The notes under the pieces were generated by a model that saw only the letters and a list, made by a program, of their open reading frames with translations, did no database searches and had not been told where the DNA came from. Positions 45,132 to 54,496 of a DNA stretch of 64,000 bases are shown here, piece by piece. This stretch comes from Sporosarcina sp. FSL K6-1508. Lineage in GTDB: Bacteria; Bacillota; Bacilli; Bacillales_A; Planococcaceae. Both the position numbers and the translations under genes were made by a program. The stretch is taken from assembly GCF_038007465.1 (NCBI RefSeq), contig NZ_JBBOXF010000001.1, positions 4,165,001-4,229,000 of the forward strand. Direction: 5' to 3'. The number at the start of each line of letters is the position of its first letter. The first letter of the stretch is position 1.

Positions 45132-46529
45132 TTACAGGATAAATTGTGACAAATCTTTGTTTTTTGCGATACTTTTCAACTTCTCATCGACATAAGCTGG
45201 TGTTATTTTGATCGTTGCCGGCCCAATGTCAGCCGCTTCATACGAAAGCTCTTCAAGCAACTTCTCCAGAATTGTATGAAGCCGTCTAGCCCCAATGTTC
45301 TCAGTATCATCATTCACTTCGAATGCTATCTCAGCAAGTCTGCTGATTGCCTCTTCAGTAAAATCCAAAACGACTTCTTCCGTATTGAGCAATTTTTCGT
45401 ATTGACGGATAAGAGAAAAATCAGGTTCTTTTAATATGCGTTCAAAATCGTTCTTTGTAAGCTTTTCCAGTTCCACCCGAATCGGAAATCGTCCCTGTAA
45501 CTCAGGAATAATATCGGAAGGTTTTGACATATGGAAAGCCCCAGCCGCAATGAACAAGATGAAATCGGTCTTAACTGTACCGTACTTCGTCGACACAGTC
45601 GAGCCTTCAACGATTGGTAAAATGTCCCTCTGTACACCTTCGCGAGAAACATCTGTTGACGAACTGCCGCCACGGCTAGCGATTTTGTCCATCTCATCAA
45701 TAAAGATGATTCCGGACTGCTCTGTCAATTCGATGGCCCGCCTTGAAATTTCATCATGATCAATCAGTTTGTCAGCCTCTTCTGCTTCAAGTGCAATTCG
45801 GGCTTCCTTCACTTTCATCTTCCGCTTGATGGTCTTTTTTGGCACAAGAGAAGAAAGTGCGTCTTGCATATTCGCGCCCATTTGTTCCATACCCGAACCT
45901 TGTAATGCGTCAAACATAGATGGTTGCTGCGCAGAAACTTCAACAGTGACCATGTGCTCTTCAAGTTCCCCTGCTTTAAGGCTTGTCGCAATCTCAGAAC
46001 GTTTACGCTTCACTTCGGCTACTTCTGCATAATCAGGCTCTTCCTGTTCCACTTTTTGGCCAAAAAGCATTTCGAACGGATTTTGCATACCGCCCATTTT
46101 CTTTTTTTCAGGAACAAGTAATTCAATAAGCCGTTCTTCTGCAAGAATAACCGCATGTTCTTTCACAGCTTCACGCTGTTCTTCCTTAACGATCCGAATG
46201 CCCGCTTCAGTTAAATCTCTTATCATTGACTCGACATCTCGCCCTACATAGCCTACCTCTGTAAACTTCGTCGCTTCCACTTTAAGGAATGGCGCATTTA
46301 CCAGCTTTGCAATTCTTCTCGCGATTTCAGTCTTTCCGACTCCTGTCGGGCCAATCATAAGAATATTTTTTGGTATGATTTCACTTTTTTCTTCATCAGA
46401 GAGCAGACTTCTTCTGTATCTATTACGGATTGCCACTGCCACTGCACGCTTGGCTTTGTCTTGGCCAATGATGTACCTGTCAAGATGAGCAGTCAATTCT
46501 TTGGGTGTCAGTTCTTGTCTCTTTGTCAT
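45132..46529 (-). CDS. hslU: HslU (ClpY) ATPase subunit
   Basis: AAA+ unfoldase of the HslUV protease. N-terminal LTPKELTAHLDRYIIGQDKAKRAVA (split), Walker A GPTGVGKTEIARR, the intermediate (I) domain at about 110-240, Walker B FIDEMDKIA, sensor motifs and a C-terminal ARRLHTILEKLLEELSYEA (split). The tail FIL would insert between HslV subunits. 465 residues. Overlaps hslV by 4 bases. Confidence 0.98.
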   Translation of the reverse strand: MTKRQELTPKELTAHLDRYIIGQDKAKRAVAVAIRNRYRRSLLSDEEKSEIIPKNILMIGPTGVGKTEIARRIAKLVNAPFLKVEATKFTEVGYVGRDVESMIRDLTEAGIRIVKEEQREAVKEHAVILAEERLIELLVPEKKKMGGMQNPFEMLFGQKVEQEEPDYAEVAEVKRKRSEIATSLKAGELEEHMVTVEVSAQQPSMFDALQGSGMEQMGANMQDALSSLVPKKTIKRKMKVKEARIALEAEEADKLIDHDEISRRAIELTEQSGIIFIDEMDKIASRGGSSSTDVSREGVQRDILPIVEGSTVSTKYGTVKTDFILFIAAGAFHMSKPSDIIPELQGRFPIRVELEKLTKNDFERILKEPDFSLIRQYEKLLNTEEVVLDFTEEAISRLAEIAFEVNDDTENIGARRLHTILEKLLEELSYEAADIGPATIKITPAYVDEKLKSIAKNKDLSQFIL

Positions 46530-47068
46530 TCGAGTACCTCCACAATAATATGGTCATTTGTATAGACACATATTTCCGAAGCAGTCTCCAGTGCCGCTTG
46601 GGCAATTTCAGCAGCAGTGAGCGAATGCCCACTATACTTTTTCAATGCCCGTCCGGCTGCAAGCGCATAATGACCTCCTGAACCAATTGCCAGAACGCCA
46701 TCATCGGGCTCAATCACTTCTCCAGTTCCGGAAACGAGCAACAACTGCTCATTGTCCATTACGAGTAACATCGCCTCAAGCTTCCTTAGAATCCGGTCAC
46801 CGCGCCATTCTTTCGCAAGTTCAACGGAAGCCCTTTGAAGGTTGCCGTTGTACTCCATCAACTTGGCTTCGAATAATTCAAATAACGTGAATGCGTCTGC
46901 TACAGAACCAGCAAAACCCGCCAGTACTTTACCGCCAAAGATTCGGCGTACTTTTTTTGCAGTATGTTTCATAACGACTGCATTTCCTACCGTCACTTGC
47001 CCATCGCCTGACATGGCACAAGACCCTTCATGGCGAATGGCAAAGATTGTCGTTGCATGGAATTCCAT
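46526..47068 (-). CDS. hslV: HslV (ClpQ/CodW) peptidase subunit
   Basis: The proteasome-like peptidase of HslUV, 180 residues. The core HATTIFAIRHEG, AMSGDGQVTVGNAVV, VRRIFGGKVLAGFAGSVAD (partial) and AIGSGGHYALAAG is standard. The N-terminus is MEFHATTI: Glu follows Met, where B. subtilis has Ser (its reported nucleophile). AGGAGG lies 8 bases upstream, so this start is well supported. Confidence 0.96.
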   Translation of the reverse strand: MEFHATTIFAIRHEGSCAMSGDGQVTVGNAVVMKHTAKKVRRIFGGKVLAGFAGSVADAFTLFELFEAKLMEYNGNLQRASVELAKEWRGDRILRKLEAMLLVMDNEQLLLVSGTGEVIEPDDGVLAIGSGGHYALAAGRALKKYSGHSLTAAEIAQAALETASEICVYTNDHIIVEVLE

Positions 47069-47080
47069 CAGATCATCCTC

Positions 47081-47980
47081 CTATGCTCGCGGATGCGTAT
47101 TCATATATGTTTTTCTTAAATGCTCTTTTGTTATATGTGTATACACTTGCGTTGAAGATAAGTGACTGTGTCCAAGTAGCTCCTGAACGGTTCTCATGTC
47201 GGCGCCTCCTGCCAGAAGGTGAGTTGCAAAAGAATGACGAATCATATGCGGATAGATTTTCGAGTGGAGTGACGCGCGTTCCATCATCATGCTTAAGATA
47301 TGGCGTACACCCCGGTCAGTCAGAGGATCGCCCCGTAAATTGACGAACAGCATGTCATGGTCTTTCTGTTTCATCAAATCCAGCCGGCTATTATCACGAT
47401 AGGCATCAAGCGCGGATTGAGCAAAACTTCCGAACGGCACATAGCGTTCTTTACGACCTTTTCCCATGACCAAAACAATGCCAAGGTGGTCATCGATATC
47501 TTGCATTTTGATAGCTGTCAGCTCACTGACCCTTATGCCTGTTGCGTAGAGTAATTCAAGGAGGGCATAGTCACGTAGAGACTTTCTATCTTCTCCCTCA
47601 CAGGAGGAAAATAGTACTTCCAGTTCCTCTTCATAAAAAAAAGCTGGCAACCGTCCTTCCTTCTTTGGATGATGAAGGGAACGGAACGCACTATCATCAA
47701 TGCCATACCGGGCATTCGAAAACTTAAAAAAGGAACGAATAGAAGAGATTTTCCTAGAAATCGATGCTCTCGATAACCCTAGGTCATACAGTTCAGTGGC
47801 ATAAAGCCTTGCTTCCGGATAAGCCACATCATTCAAATCTGTTATACCTTCAACTTCGAGAAATGACAAAAATGCATCTACATCTTTCTCATATTCCAAT
47901 ACTGTGTAAAATGAATAGTTCTTTTCCAAACGCACATATGAAATATATTCATCACGGACGCTAGAAGGTTGTACTGTCAT
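47081..47980 (-). CDS. xerC: Tyrosine recombinase XerC (CodV)
   Basis: Resolves chromosome dimers at dif together with XerD/RipX. N-terminal SAM-like core-binding domain (residues about 1-90) and the catalytic domain with Arg in GIRVSELTAI, HMIRHSFATHLLAGGA, and the Tyr in SSTQVYTHI. The start at 47980 (MTVQPSSV, 299 residues) follows GGGGTGAG; a 13-codon upstream extension is not supported. Last before hslV, as codV in Bacillus. Confidence 0.96.
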   Translation of the reverse strand: MTVQPSSVRDEYISYVRLEKNYSFYTVLEYEKDVDAFLSFLEVEGITDLNDVAYPEARLYATELYDLGLSRASISRKISSIRSFFKFSNARYGIDDSAFRSLHHPKKEGRLPAFFYEEELEVLFSSCEGEDRKSLRDYALLELLYATGIRVSELTAIKMQDIDDHLGIVLVMGKGRKERYVPFGSFAQSALDAYRDNSRLDLMKQKDHDMLFVNLRGDPLTDRGVRHILSMMMERASLHSKIYPHMIRHSFATHLLAGGADMRTVQELLGHSHLSSTQVYTHITKEHLRKTYMNTHPRA

Positions 47981-48019
47981 ACACTCACCCCTACTTGGAA
48001 AGTCGCTAAGTAATAACAA

Positions 48020-48418
48020 TATTATGAGTCATTTGAATAATAACACATTATACGTAAAATGCTACAGTGAAGCGCGTCAACTAATAACCAAAAAATAGCG
48101 ACTAATTCAGAAATTCGAAAGTCATCCACGATTCACTATACAATAAATGATGTTCGTCCGGCAACCTTCTAATCACCAGAAGTCTGACCTCTTTTAATTT
48201 GTTCGTATTTCTGACACAATTTGTCCATATCCATAAGAAACTGACAAGCATAAAGAGGTGTTATTTAAGATTCAACTAGGAACTGATTATATCCCATAGC
48301 TAAGCGTCCATATACTGCGACTGACCGACCATATGCCAATCACATCCATCTGCATCGACCACCCCAAAACAAAATCATAACTTATTCTTATTACTACACT
48401 TACTAATTTCCTTGACCA
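48020..48418. other. Noncoding region between xerC and trmFO
   Basis: About 400 bases without supported ORFs. AT-rich, no strong repeat. A TATAAT (minus, 48052-48047) is near xerC but its only TTGACG lies 22 bases upstream, so the spacing is unsuitable for a standard promoter. I see nothing else that I can assign. Confidence 0.4.
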
Positions 48419-48464
48419 TAAAAAGAAGAAGCCTAGGAGGACTACCCCCAGTCTTCTTCTTTCA
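48419..48464 (-). terminator. Intrinsic terminator of trmFO
   Basis: Minus strand: AAGAAGAAG ... CTTCTTCTT with an inner GG/CC-rich part, then TTTTT. It starts about 13 bases after the trmFO stop. Confidence 0.85.
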
Positions 48465-48476
48465 GCAAGAAACTAT

Positions 48477-49787
48477 TCAAGTTAATGACACTGATTGAAA
48501 TTCACCAATTGCTTTTAGAGCACGTTCCGCATGCTGCTCTGCCCGTTCTAGTTTTGTGCGGACACGTTTGCCGAGTTCCGGGAAAAGGCCAAAGTTGATG
48601 TTCATTGGCTGGAAGTTTTCGGGATTGGCTTCCGTAACATATCGTGCCATGCTTCCGAGCGCCGTTTCATGTGGGAAATGGATTAGCTCTTTACCAAGTG
48701 CAAGATTAGCGGCGTTAATGCCTGCAATTAGGCCTGAGCCTGCTGATTCGACATATCCTTCGACACCAGTCATCTGTCCAGCAAAAAAGACATTTGGGTT
48801 CGCCTTTAACTGGTAAGTCGCGTTCAGAACACGCGGTGAATTAATAAATGTATTGCGATGCATAACACCATAGCGAACGATTTCAACGTTTTCAAGACCA
48901 GGAATTAAGTTGATGACTTCCTTTTGTGCGCCCCATTTCATATGCGTTTGAAATCCTACAATGTTATATAAAGTACCTGCCGCATCATCTTGACGAAGCT
49001 GAATGACCGCTTTTGCAAGTTCTCCTGTTTCAGGATGTTCAAGACCCACTGGTTTAAGTGCACCAAATAACAGTGTCTTCGCCCCGCGCTGTGCAAGTAC
49101 TTCCACCGGCATGCATCCTTCGAAATAGATCTCTTTCTCAAATTCTTTCAAAGGTACAATCTCTGCCGCGACAAGCGCATTGTAGAATCTCTCAAACTCT
49201 TCCTCATTCATGGGACAGTTTAAATAAGCCGCTTCCCCTTTATCATAACGGGATTTCAAGTAAACTTTGTCCATATCAATTGAATCTTTTTCAATGATAG
49301 GTGCTGCCGCATCGTAGAAATATAGATATTCCTCGCCTGTTAGTTTACGAATTTCTTCAGCGAGTGCTGGAGAAGTTAAAGGACCCGTCGCAATAATCGT
49401 TATGCCATCCGGCAGTTCAGTCACTTCTTCATTGATAACTTCGATTAGTGGGTGATTTCGAATCGTATCTGTAACATTACCGGCAAACTCATGACGGTCG
49501 ACCGCCAACGCTCCTCCAGCCGGGACTGCACAAGCGTCTGCTGCACGTATGATCAGGGAATCGAGTCTTCTCATCTCTTCCTTGATAATACCGACCGCAT
49601 TCGTCAAGTTGTTAGCACGCAATGAATTGCTGCATACAAGCTCTGCAAATTTGTCCGTGTGGTGCGCTGGCGTTTGTTTTACAGGTCGCATCTCATATAA
49701 ACGGACATTCACTCCACGGCTGGCAATTTGCCATGCAGCCTCGCTCCCAGCAAGGCCTGCACCTATCACATTTACAATGGTTGTCAT
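48477..49787 (-). CDS. trmFO: Folate-dependent tRNA (uracil-54-C5) methyltransferase TrmFO
   Basis: A 436-residue FAD enzyme that makes T54 of tRNA using methylenetetrahydrofolate. The N-terminal GAGLAGSEAAWQIA is the dinucleotide-binding fold; also VCSNSLRAN and FAGQMTGVEGYVESAGSGL (in part). B. subtilis name: trmFO or gid. Between topA and codV, as in B. subtilis. Confidence 0.98.
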   Translation of the reverse strand: MTTIVNVIGAGLAGSEAAWQIASRGVNVRLYEMRPVKQTPAHHTDKFAELVCSNSLRANNLTNAVGIIKEEMRRLDSLIIRAADACAVPAGGALAVDRHEFAGNVTDTIRNHPLIEVINEEVTELPDGITIIATGPLTSPALAEEIRKLTGEEYLYFYDAAAPIIEKDSIDMDKVYLKSRYDKGEAAYLNCPMNEEEFERFYNALVAAEIVPLKEFEKEIYFEGCMPVEVLAQRGAKTLLFGALKPVGLEHPETGELAKAVIQLRQDDAAGTLYNIVGFQTHMKWGAQKEVINLIPGLENVEIVRYGVMHRNTFINSPRVLNATYQLKANPNVFFAGQMTGVEGYVESAGSGLIAGINAANLALGKELIHFPHETALGSMARYVTEANPENFQPMNINFGLFPELGKRVRTKLERAEQHAERALKAIGEFQSVSLT

Positions 49788-49814
49788 CCCGACACCTTCT
49801 TTCTTCAGTTCTGT

Positions 49815-50180
49815 TTGTCTAGACCAAGGCGCTTCCGCTTTTCTTATTGTCCAGACTCCGGGCGCCAGATGCTCGGGTCATAAGTCGTTTCGGCTAGAAA
49901 GGATTGAACTGCATCCTTCCCGGGCAAAGAACCGCCGCTTCGCCAAACCGCCTTATGCCTGTCGCGGGCCCATAGGAAGTGGATTACACAGCCGTTGCCA
50001 CACGATGTGGCGAACTTAGGCTGTGTTCATTTTCAATCGACGCCCTACGCTTTTCCCATTGTCCAGACTCCAGCGCCTAGCCTCTCGAGTCGCTTCAGTC
50101 TTGCTGATAAAGGTAAAGTACGCCTTTATCACAAGCCTTCCAGCGCTTTTCGGGGCTAAACAGGCGCTTCCGCTTTTCTT
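49815..50180 (+). repeat. Tandem cluster of intergenic repeat family 1 (between trmFO and topA)
   Basis: Three consecutive units read in plus orientation, each starting TGTC(T/C)AGAC and ending CGCTTTTC: a minimal unit 49815-49846, a full unit 49848-50057, and a unit 50059-50180. The middle unit shares GGTCATAAG and the GGATTGAACTGCATCC hairpin side with other copies, and a GTTGCCAC/GTGGCGAAC module at 49989-50034. These are in the opposite orientation to the copies near polC and pyrH. Confidence 0.7.
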
Positions 50181-50182
50181 TG

Positions 50183-52255
50183 TTACTGTGTATCTTCTTT
50201 ATAATCGCATTCTGTACATTGGATTTGTACACCTTTTTTCAGTTTCTTTTCAACTAACGTACTTTCACATTTTGGACACGGTCTCGCAATGGGTTTATCC
50301 CATGAAACGTATTCACATTCCGGGTACCTGTCACAGCCATAGAAAATACGCTTCGTTTTACTTTTCCGTTCGACGACCTGTCCTTCTTTACAAGTTGGAC
50401 AAGTAACGCCGATTGGCTTAATAATAGCTTTCGTATTACGACATTCCGGAAAATTGGAACAAGCCATGAACTTGCCGTAACGACCCAATTTATAAACCAT
50501 AGCAGAACCGCATTTTTCACAGTCTTCACCTGCAGGTTCATCCTTGATTTCGATTTTTTCCATTTCAGCATCCGCTACTTGCACATGCTTTTCAAAATCG
50601 CCATAGAAGTTATCGATAACTTCCACCCATTTAGTCTGGCCATGCTCAACATCATCGAGTTCTTTTTCCATTTGAGCCGTAAATTCAAGATCGATAATAT
50701 TCGGGAAGTATTGGTCTACTGCTTGATGGACAATACCCCCTAGCTCTGTTGGGATGAATCTTTTTGCATCGAGTGTCACATATCCGCGTTTTTGAATTGT
50801 ATCGAGTGTCGGCGCGTACGTAGAGGGACGACCTATGCCCTGCTCCTCAAGCGTTTTAACCAACCTCGCTTCTGAATACCTTGGCGGTGGTTGAGTAAAG
50901 TGCTGTTTAGGATCAATTTCACTAAACTTCACTTGCTCCCCTTCTTCAAGTGCCGGAAGGATACGGTCTTTCTCTTCTTCTTTATCGTCATTGCCTTCAA
51001 CGTACACTTTCATAAATCCTTGGAATTTCACTTGCGAACCGTTCGCTCTGAAACGGACATCGCCGTTCACAAGATCGACTGCGACCGTGTCAAGTATAGC
51101 TGGCGCCATTTGACTGGCGACGAGCCGTTCCCATATGAGCTTATAAAGGCGCAGTTGATCCCTTGACAATACTGTTTTCATAGCAGCCGGCGGTCGCATG
51201 ATGGATGTCGGGCGCACTGCTTCGTGTGCGTCCTGCGTTTTCGCAGTACTTTTAGATGCCGGCTTAGATGTCGCGACAAATTCTTTGCCATACATTGTTT
51301 CAATGAATGATCTCGCTTCTTCTTTTGCGCTATCAGCAATTCTGGTTGAGTCAGTTCTCATGTAAGTAATCAGACCGACTTGTCCTTCTTTGCCCAAGTT
51401 AATTCCCTCATAAAGCTGCTGTGCAAGCATCATTGTTTTTTTCGCGCGGAAGTTCAGCTTCCTCGCCGCTTCTTGTTGCAATGACGAAGTTGTAAACGGG
51501 AGTGCCGGATTTCGTTTGCGTTCTTTTTTAACAACATTTGCAATATCGAATTTATCTCCGTCTAATTGACTTAGAATTGCATCGACCTGTTTTTTGTCTG
51601 TAAGCTTCACTTTTTTCTTGGCATCGCCAAAGAACTCCGCTTCAAATACAGTATCGTCTTTTTCAAATTGGCCCGAAATACTCCAGTATTCTTCAGGGAT
51701 AAATGCATTGATTTCATTCTCCCTGTCGATAATCATCCGAAGTGCTACAGATTGGACCCTGCCGGCGGATAAACCCTTTTTCACTTTTTTCCAGAGAATC
51801 GGACTAATGTTATAACCAACAAGACGATCTAATATACGTCGAGCCTGTTGCGCATCGACACGATCCATATCAATTGGCCGCGGATTCTTAAATGATTCTT
51901 TAATCGCTTCTTTAGTAATTTCATTGAAGACGACTCGGCAATCTGATTCGATATCTACACCGAGCTGGTTTGCCAAATGCCATGCAATCGCTTCCCCTTC
52001 TCTGTCGGGGTCAGCTGCGAGAAAGATTTTTTTAGCTTTTTTTGCTTCTTTTTTCAATTCTTGAAGAATCGGGCCTTTGCCGCGAATTGTAATGTATTTC
52101 GGTTCAAAATTATTTTCGGTGTCTACACCCATCTGACTGCGCGGAAGATCACGCAAATGTCCGAGAGATGCACGCACTTTATATTTTTTTCCGAGATAGC
52201 GTTCAATTGTTTTTGCTTTCGCAGGTGATTCAACAATTACTAGGTAGTCTGCCAT
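50183..52255 (-). CDS. topA: DNA topoisomerase I
   Basis: Type IA topoisomerase, 690 residues, relaxing negative supercoils. TOPRIM domain at the N-terminus (YLVIVESPAKAKTIERYLG; later ADPDREGEAIAWH), catalytic Tyr in GLITYMRTDSTR, and three C-terminal CxxC zinc motifs (CEKCGSAM, CPTCKEGQ, CPKCESTL). Follows dprA as in B. subtilis. A promoter candidate lies far upstream at 52566-52594. Confidence 0.98.
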   Translation of the reverse strand: MADYLVIVESPAKAKTIERYLGKKYKVRASLGHLRDLPRSQMGVDTENNFEPKYITIRGKGPILQELKKEAKKAKKIFLAADPDREGEAIAWHLANQLGVDIESDCRVVFNEITKEAIKESFKNPRPIDMDRVDAQQARRILDRLVGYNISPILWKKVKKGLSAGRVQSVALRMIIDRENEINAFIPEEYWSISGQFEKDDTVFEAEFFGDAKKKVKLTDKKQVDAILSQLDGDKFDIANVVKKERKRNPALPFTTSSLQQEAARKLNFRAKKTMMLAQQLYEGINLGKEGQVGLITYMRTDSTRIADSAKEEARSFIETMYGKEFVATSKPASKSTAKTQDAHEAVRPTSIMRPPAAMKTVLSRDQLRLYKLIWERLVASQMAPAILDTVAVDLVNGDVRFRANGSQVKFQGFMKVYVEGNDDKEEEKDRILPALEEGEQVKFSEIDPKQHFTQPPPRYSEARLVKTLEEQGIGRPSTYAPTLDTIQKRGYVTLDAKRFIPTELGGIVHQAVDQYFPNIIDLEFTAQMEKELDDVEHGQTKWVEVIDNFYGDFEKHVQVADAEMEKIEIKDEPAGEDCEKCGSAMVYKLGRYGKFMACSNFPECRNTKAIIKPIGVTCPTCKEGQVVERKSKTKRIFYGCDRYPECEYVSWDKPIARPCPKCESTLVEKKLKKGVQIQCTECDYKEDTQ

Positions 52256-52565
52256 TAAGTGTTTGCCTCCTTAGAGAGGTTCCGTATTTATTCATCAAAA
52301 GAGGTAATTCAAAAAGTCCGGACCTGCACAGGACATCTCGCCTATAGCAGAAGTTCATAAATAGCTGTCGGAAGCCATACTCGATTTGGATCCTACGGTT
52401 GTTACCATAGGACGCGGCGAGCTTAAGCTGCGTTCTTGTCAACTTGTCCCTATGCTCCTCATGTATTAAAAATACGCTACGGTGCTCGGAGGCAAAGCTT
52501 CTTAGTACTCCTCGGCTTTTTCGCCTTTCTTTTTGAACGTTTACTCAAAAGAATATCTGTTGCAA
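52256..52565 (-). promoter_or_regulatory. Long topA leader with repeat modules
   Basis: No gene. Contains the GTTACC...GCGGCGA module (52395-52440, also at 49989-50034 and 7840-7875) and a CGCTACGGTGCTCGGAGG...CTCCTCGG hairpin (52480-52525) related to the repeat at 62330-62475. If the promoter at 52566-52594 is used, these lie in the topA 5' leader. Confidence 0.5.
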
Positions 52566-52594
52566 AATGTATACCACATTTCATTTTATTGCAA
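52566..52594 (-). promoter_or_regulatory. Sigma-A promoter candidate for topA
   Basis: Minus strand -35 TTGCAA (52594-52589), 17-base spacer, -10 TACATT (52571-52566); with 15 bases, TATACA is also available. Located right after the dprA end. Confidence 0.5.
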
Positions 52595-52612
52595 CCTTTT
52601 CAATAGAAAAGG
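52595..52612 (-). terminator. Hairpin after dprA
   Basis: CCTTTTC, 4-base loop, GAAAAGG, starting 8 bases after the dprA stop. No T-run follows, so it may be a weak terminator or only a processing or stability hairpin. Confidence 0.35.
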
Positions 52613-52619
52613 ATTTTAT

Positions 52620-53507
52620 TTAACCGTCGATAACGAGAGATCCAACGATTTGGAACCCGTTCCAAACTGGTTTTGCACCTTCATCCAGCAACTTATTCGG
52701 ACCAGCCGACAAAAGTGATGTGATGGAGCCGGGAACCGCATAGATATCTTTCCCGTGATCGAGTGCGTGTTCAACCGTACTCATTGTCCCGCTTTTATCT
52801 GCGGCTTCAGTGACAACGACTGCGCTTGATAACCCGCTTATGATACGATTACGCATCGGAAAAGTCCAACGTTCAGGGCTTACATACGGTGGATACTCCG
52901 TAACAAGAAGATGATTTAGGGCTAATTTCTCTGCAAGCGCATGGTTTTCTTTTGGATAAAGGTGGAATAATCCATGCCCCAGTACTGCAATTGTCTTGCC
53001 GCCAAATTCGAGAGCCGCTTCGTGCGCCATCGTGTCAGCACCCCTGGCTAGTCCAGATACGATAACAGCCTTATTTTCCACAAGCGGTGGCACGATTAGC
53101 TGGAGCGCTTCTTTTGAATACACTGTTGCTTTACGGGATCCAATGATTGCTACTTTGAACTTTTCGGCAAGTAATGCGAAATCACCTTTTACGTACAAAA
53201 CTGCTGGGGGATCGATAAGTAGTTGCAACTGGTCGGGATATAAGGGATTTGAGAATGGGATTGGGGTAATTGCATGCCGTTCATATAACTTTTCATAGGG
53301 GGTATCGGCGTTTCGGAGCAATTTTTCTTTTAATTGACTTGCTTTTGTAAGTGAGATTTTTAAAATTTGAGCAAGTTCAATTGCTTTGTACATGTACAAC
53401 TTTTCGAGAGCGGGGTCTGTCTCGTAAAGTCTTTTTAATCTGTTCAAAGGCACCGGAAACATATAGTGGAGCGCCAGCAATCGCCTTTCAGCATCTGTCA
53501 ATTCCAT
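52620..53507 (-). CDS. dprA: DNA processing protein DprA
   Basis: Loads RecA on incoming single-stranded DNA during transformation. 295 residues with a Rossmann-like core: VAIIGSRKATVYSKEAL, IVSGLARGADTMAHEAAL, and the TIAVLGHGLFHLYPKEN stretch. ATG 53507 (MELTDAERR) lies 6 bases after GGAGG; a 20-codon extension is not supported. Between sucD and topA as in B. subtilis. Confidence 0.96.
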   Translation of the reverse strand: MELTDAERRLLALHYMFPVPLNRLKRLYETDPALEKLYMYKAIELAQILKISLTKASQLKEKLLRNADTPYEKLYERHAITPIPFSNPLYPDQLQLLIDPPAVLYVKGDFALLAEKFKVAIIGSRKATVYSKEALQLIVPPLVENKAVIVSGLARGADTMAHEAALEFGGKTIAVLGHGLFHLYPKENHALAEKLALNHLLVTEYPPYVSPERWTFPMRNRIISGLSSAVVVTEAADKSGTMSTVEHALDHGKDIYAVPGSITSLLSAGPNKLLDEGAKPVWNGFQIVGSLVIDG

Positions 53508-53530
53508 CAAATTCCTCCCTGAATACATTT

Positions 53531-53569
53531 TAAAAAAAGATGCAGCGCATAAACTAGCACGCTGCATCT
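53531..53569 (-). terminator. Intrinsic terminator of sucCD
   Basis: GATGCAGCG, a 12-base loop, CGCTGCATC and seven Ts on the minus strand, 7 bases after the sucD stop. It overlaps the dprA upstream region. Confidence 0.93.
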
Positions 53570-53575
53570 CTCATA

Positions 53576-54478
<903 letters not shown>

Positions 54479-54496
54479 CGATTGTCCCTGCCTTTC

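Noticed and set aside
48047..48080. Sigma-A promoter for xerC (TTGACG and TATAAT)
   Set aside because: The two boxes are 22 bases apart, outside the usual 16-18.
49815..50180. CRISPR-like array
   Set aside because: The repeats have variable lengths and no regular spacing, and no cas genes occur nearby; they are intergenic repeat units.
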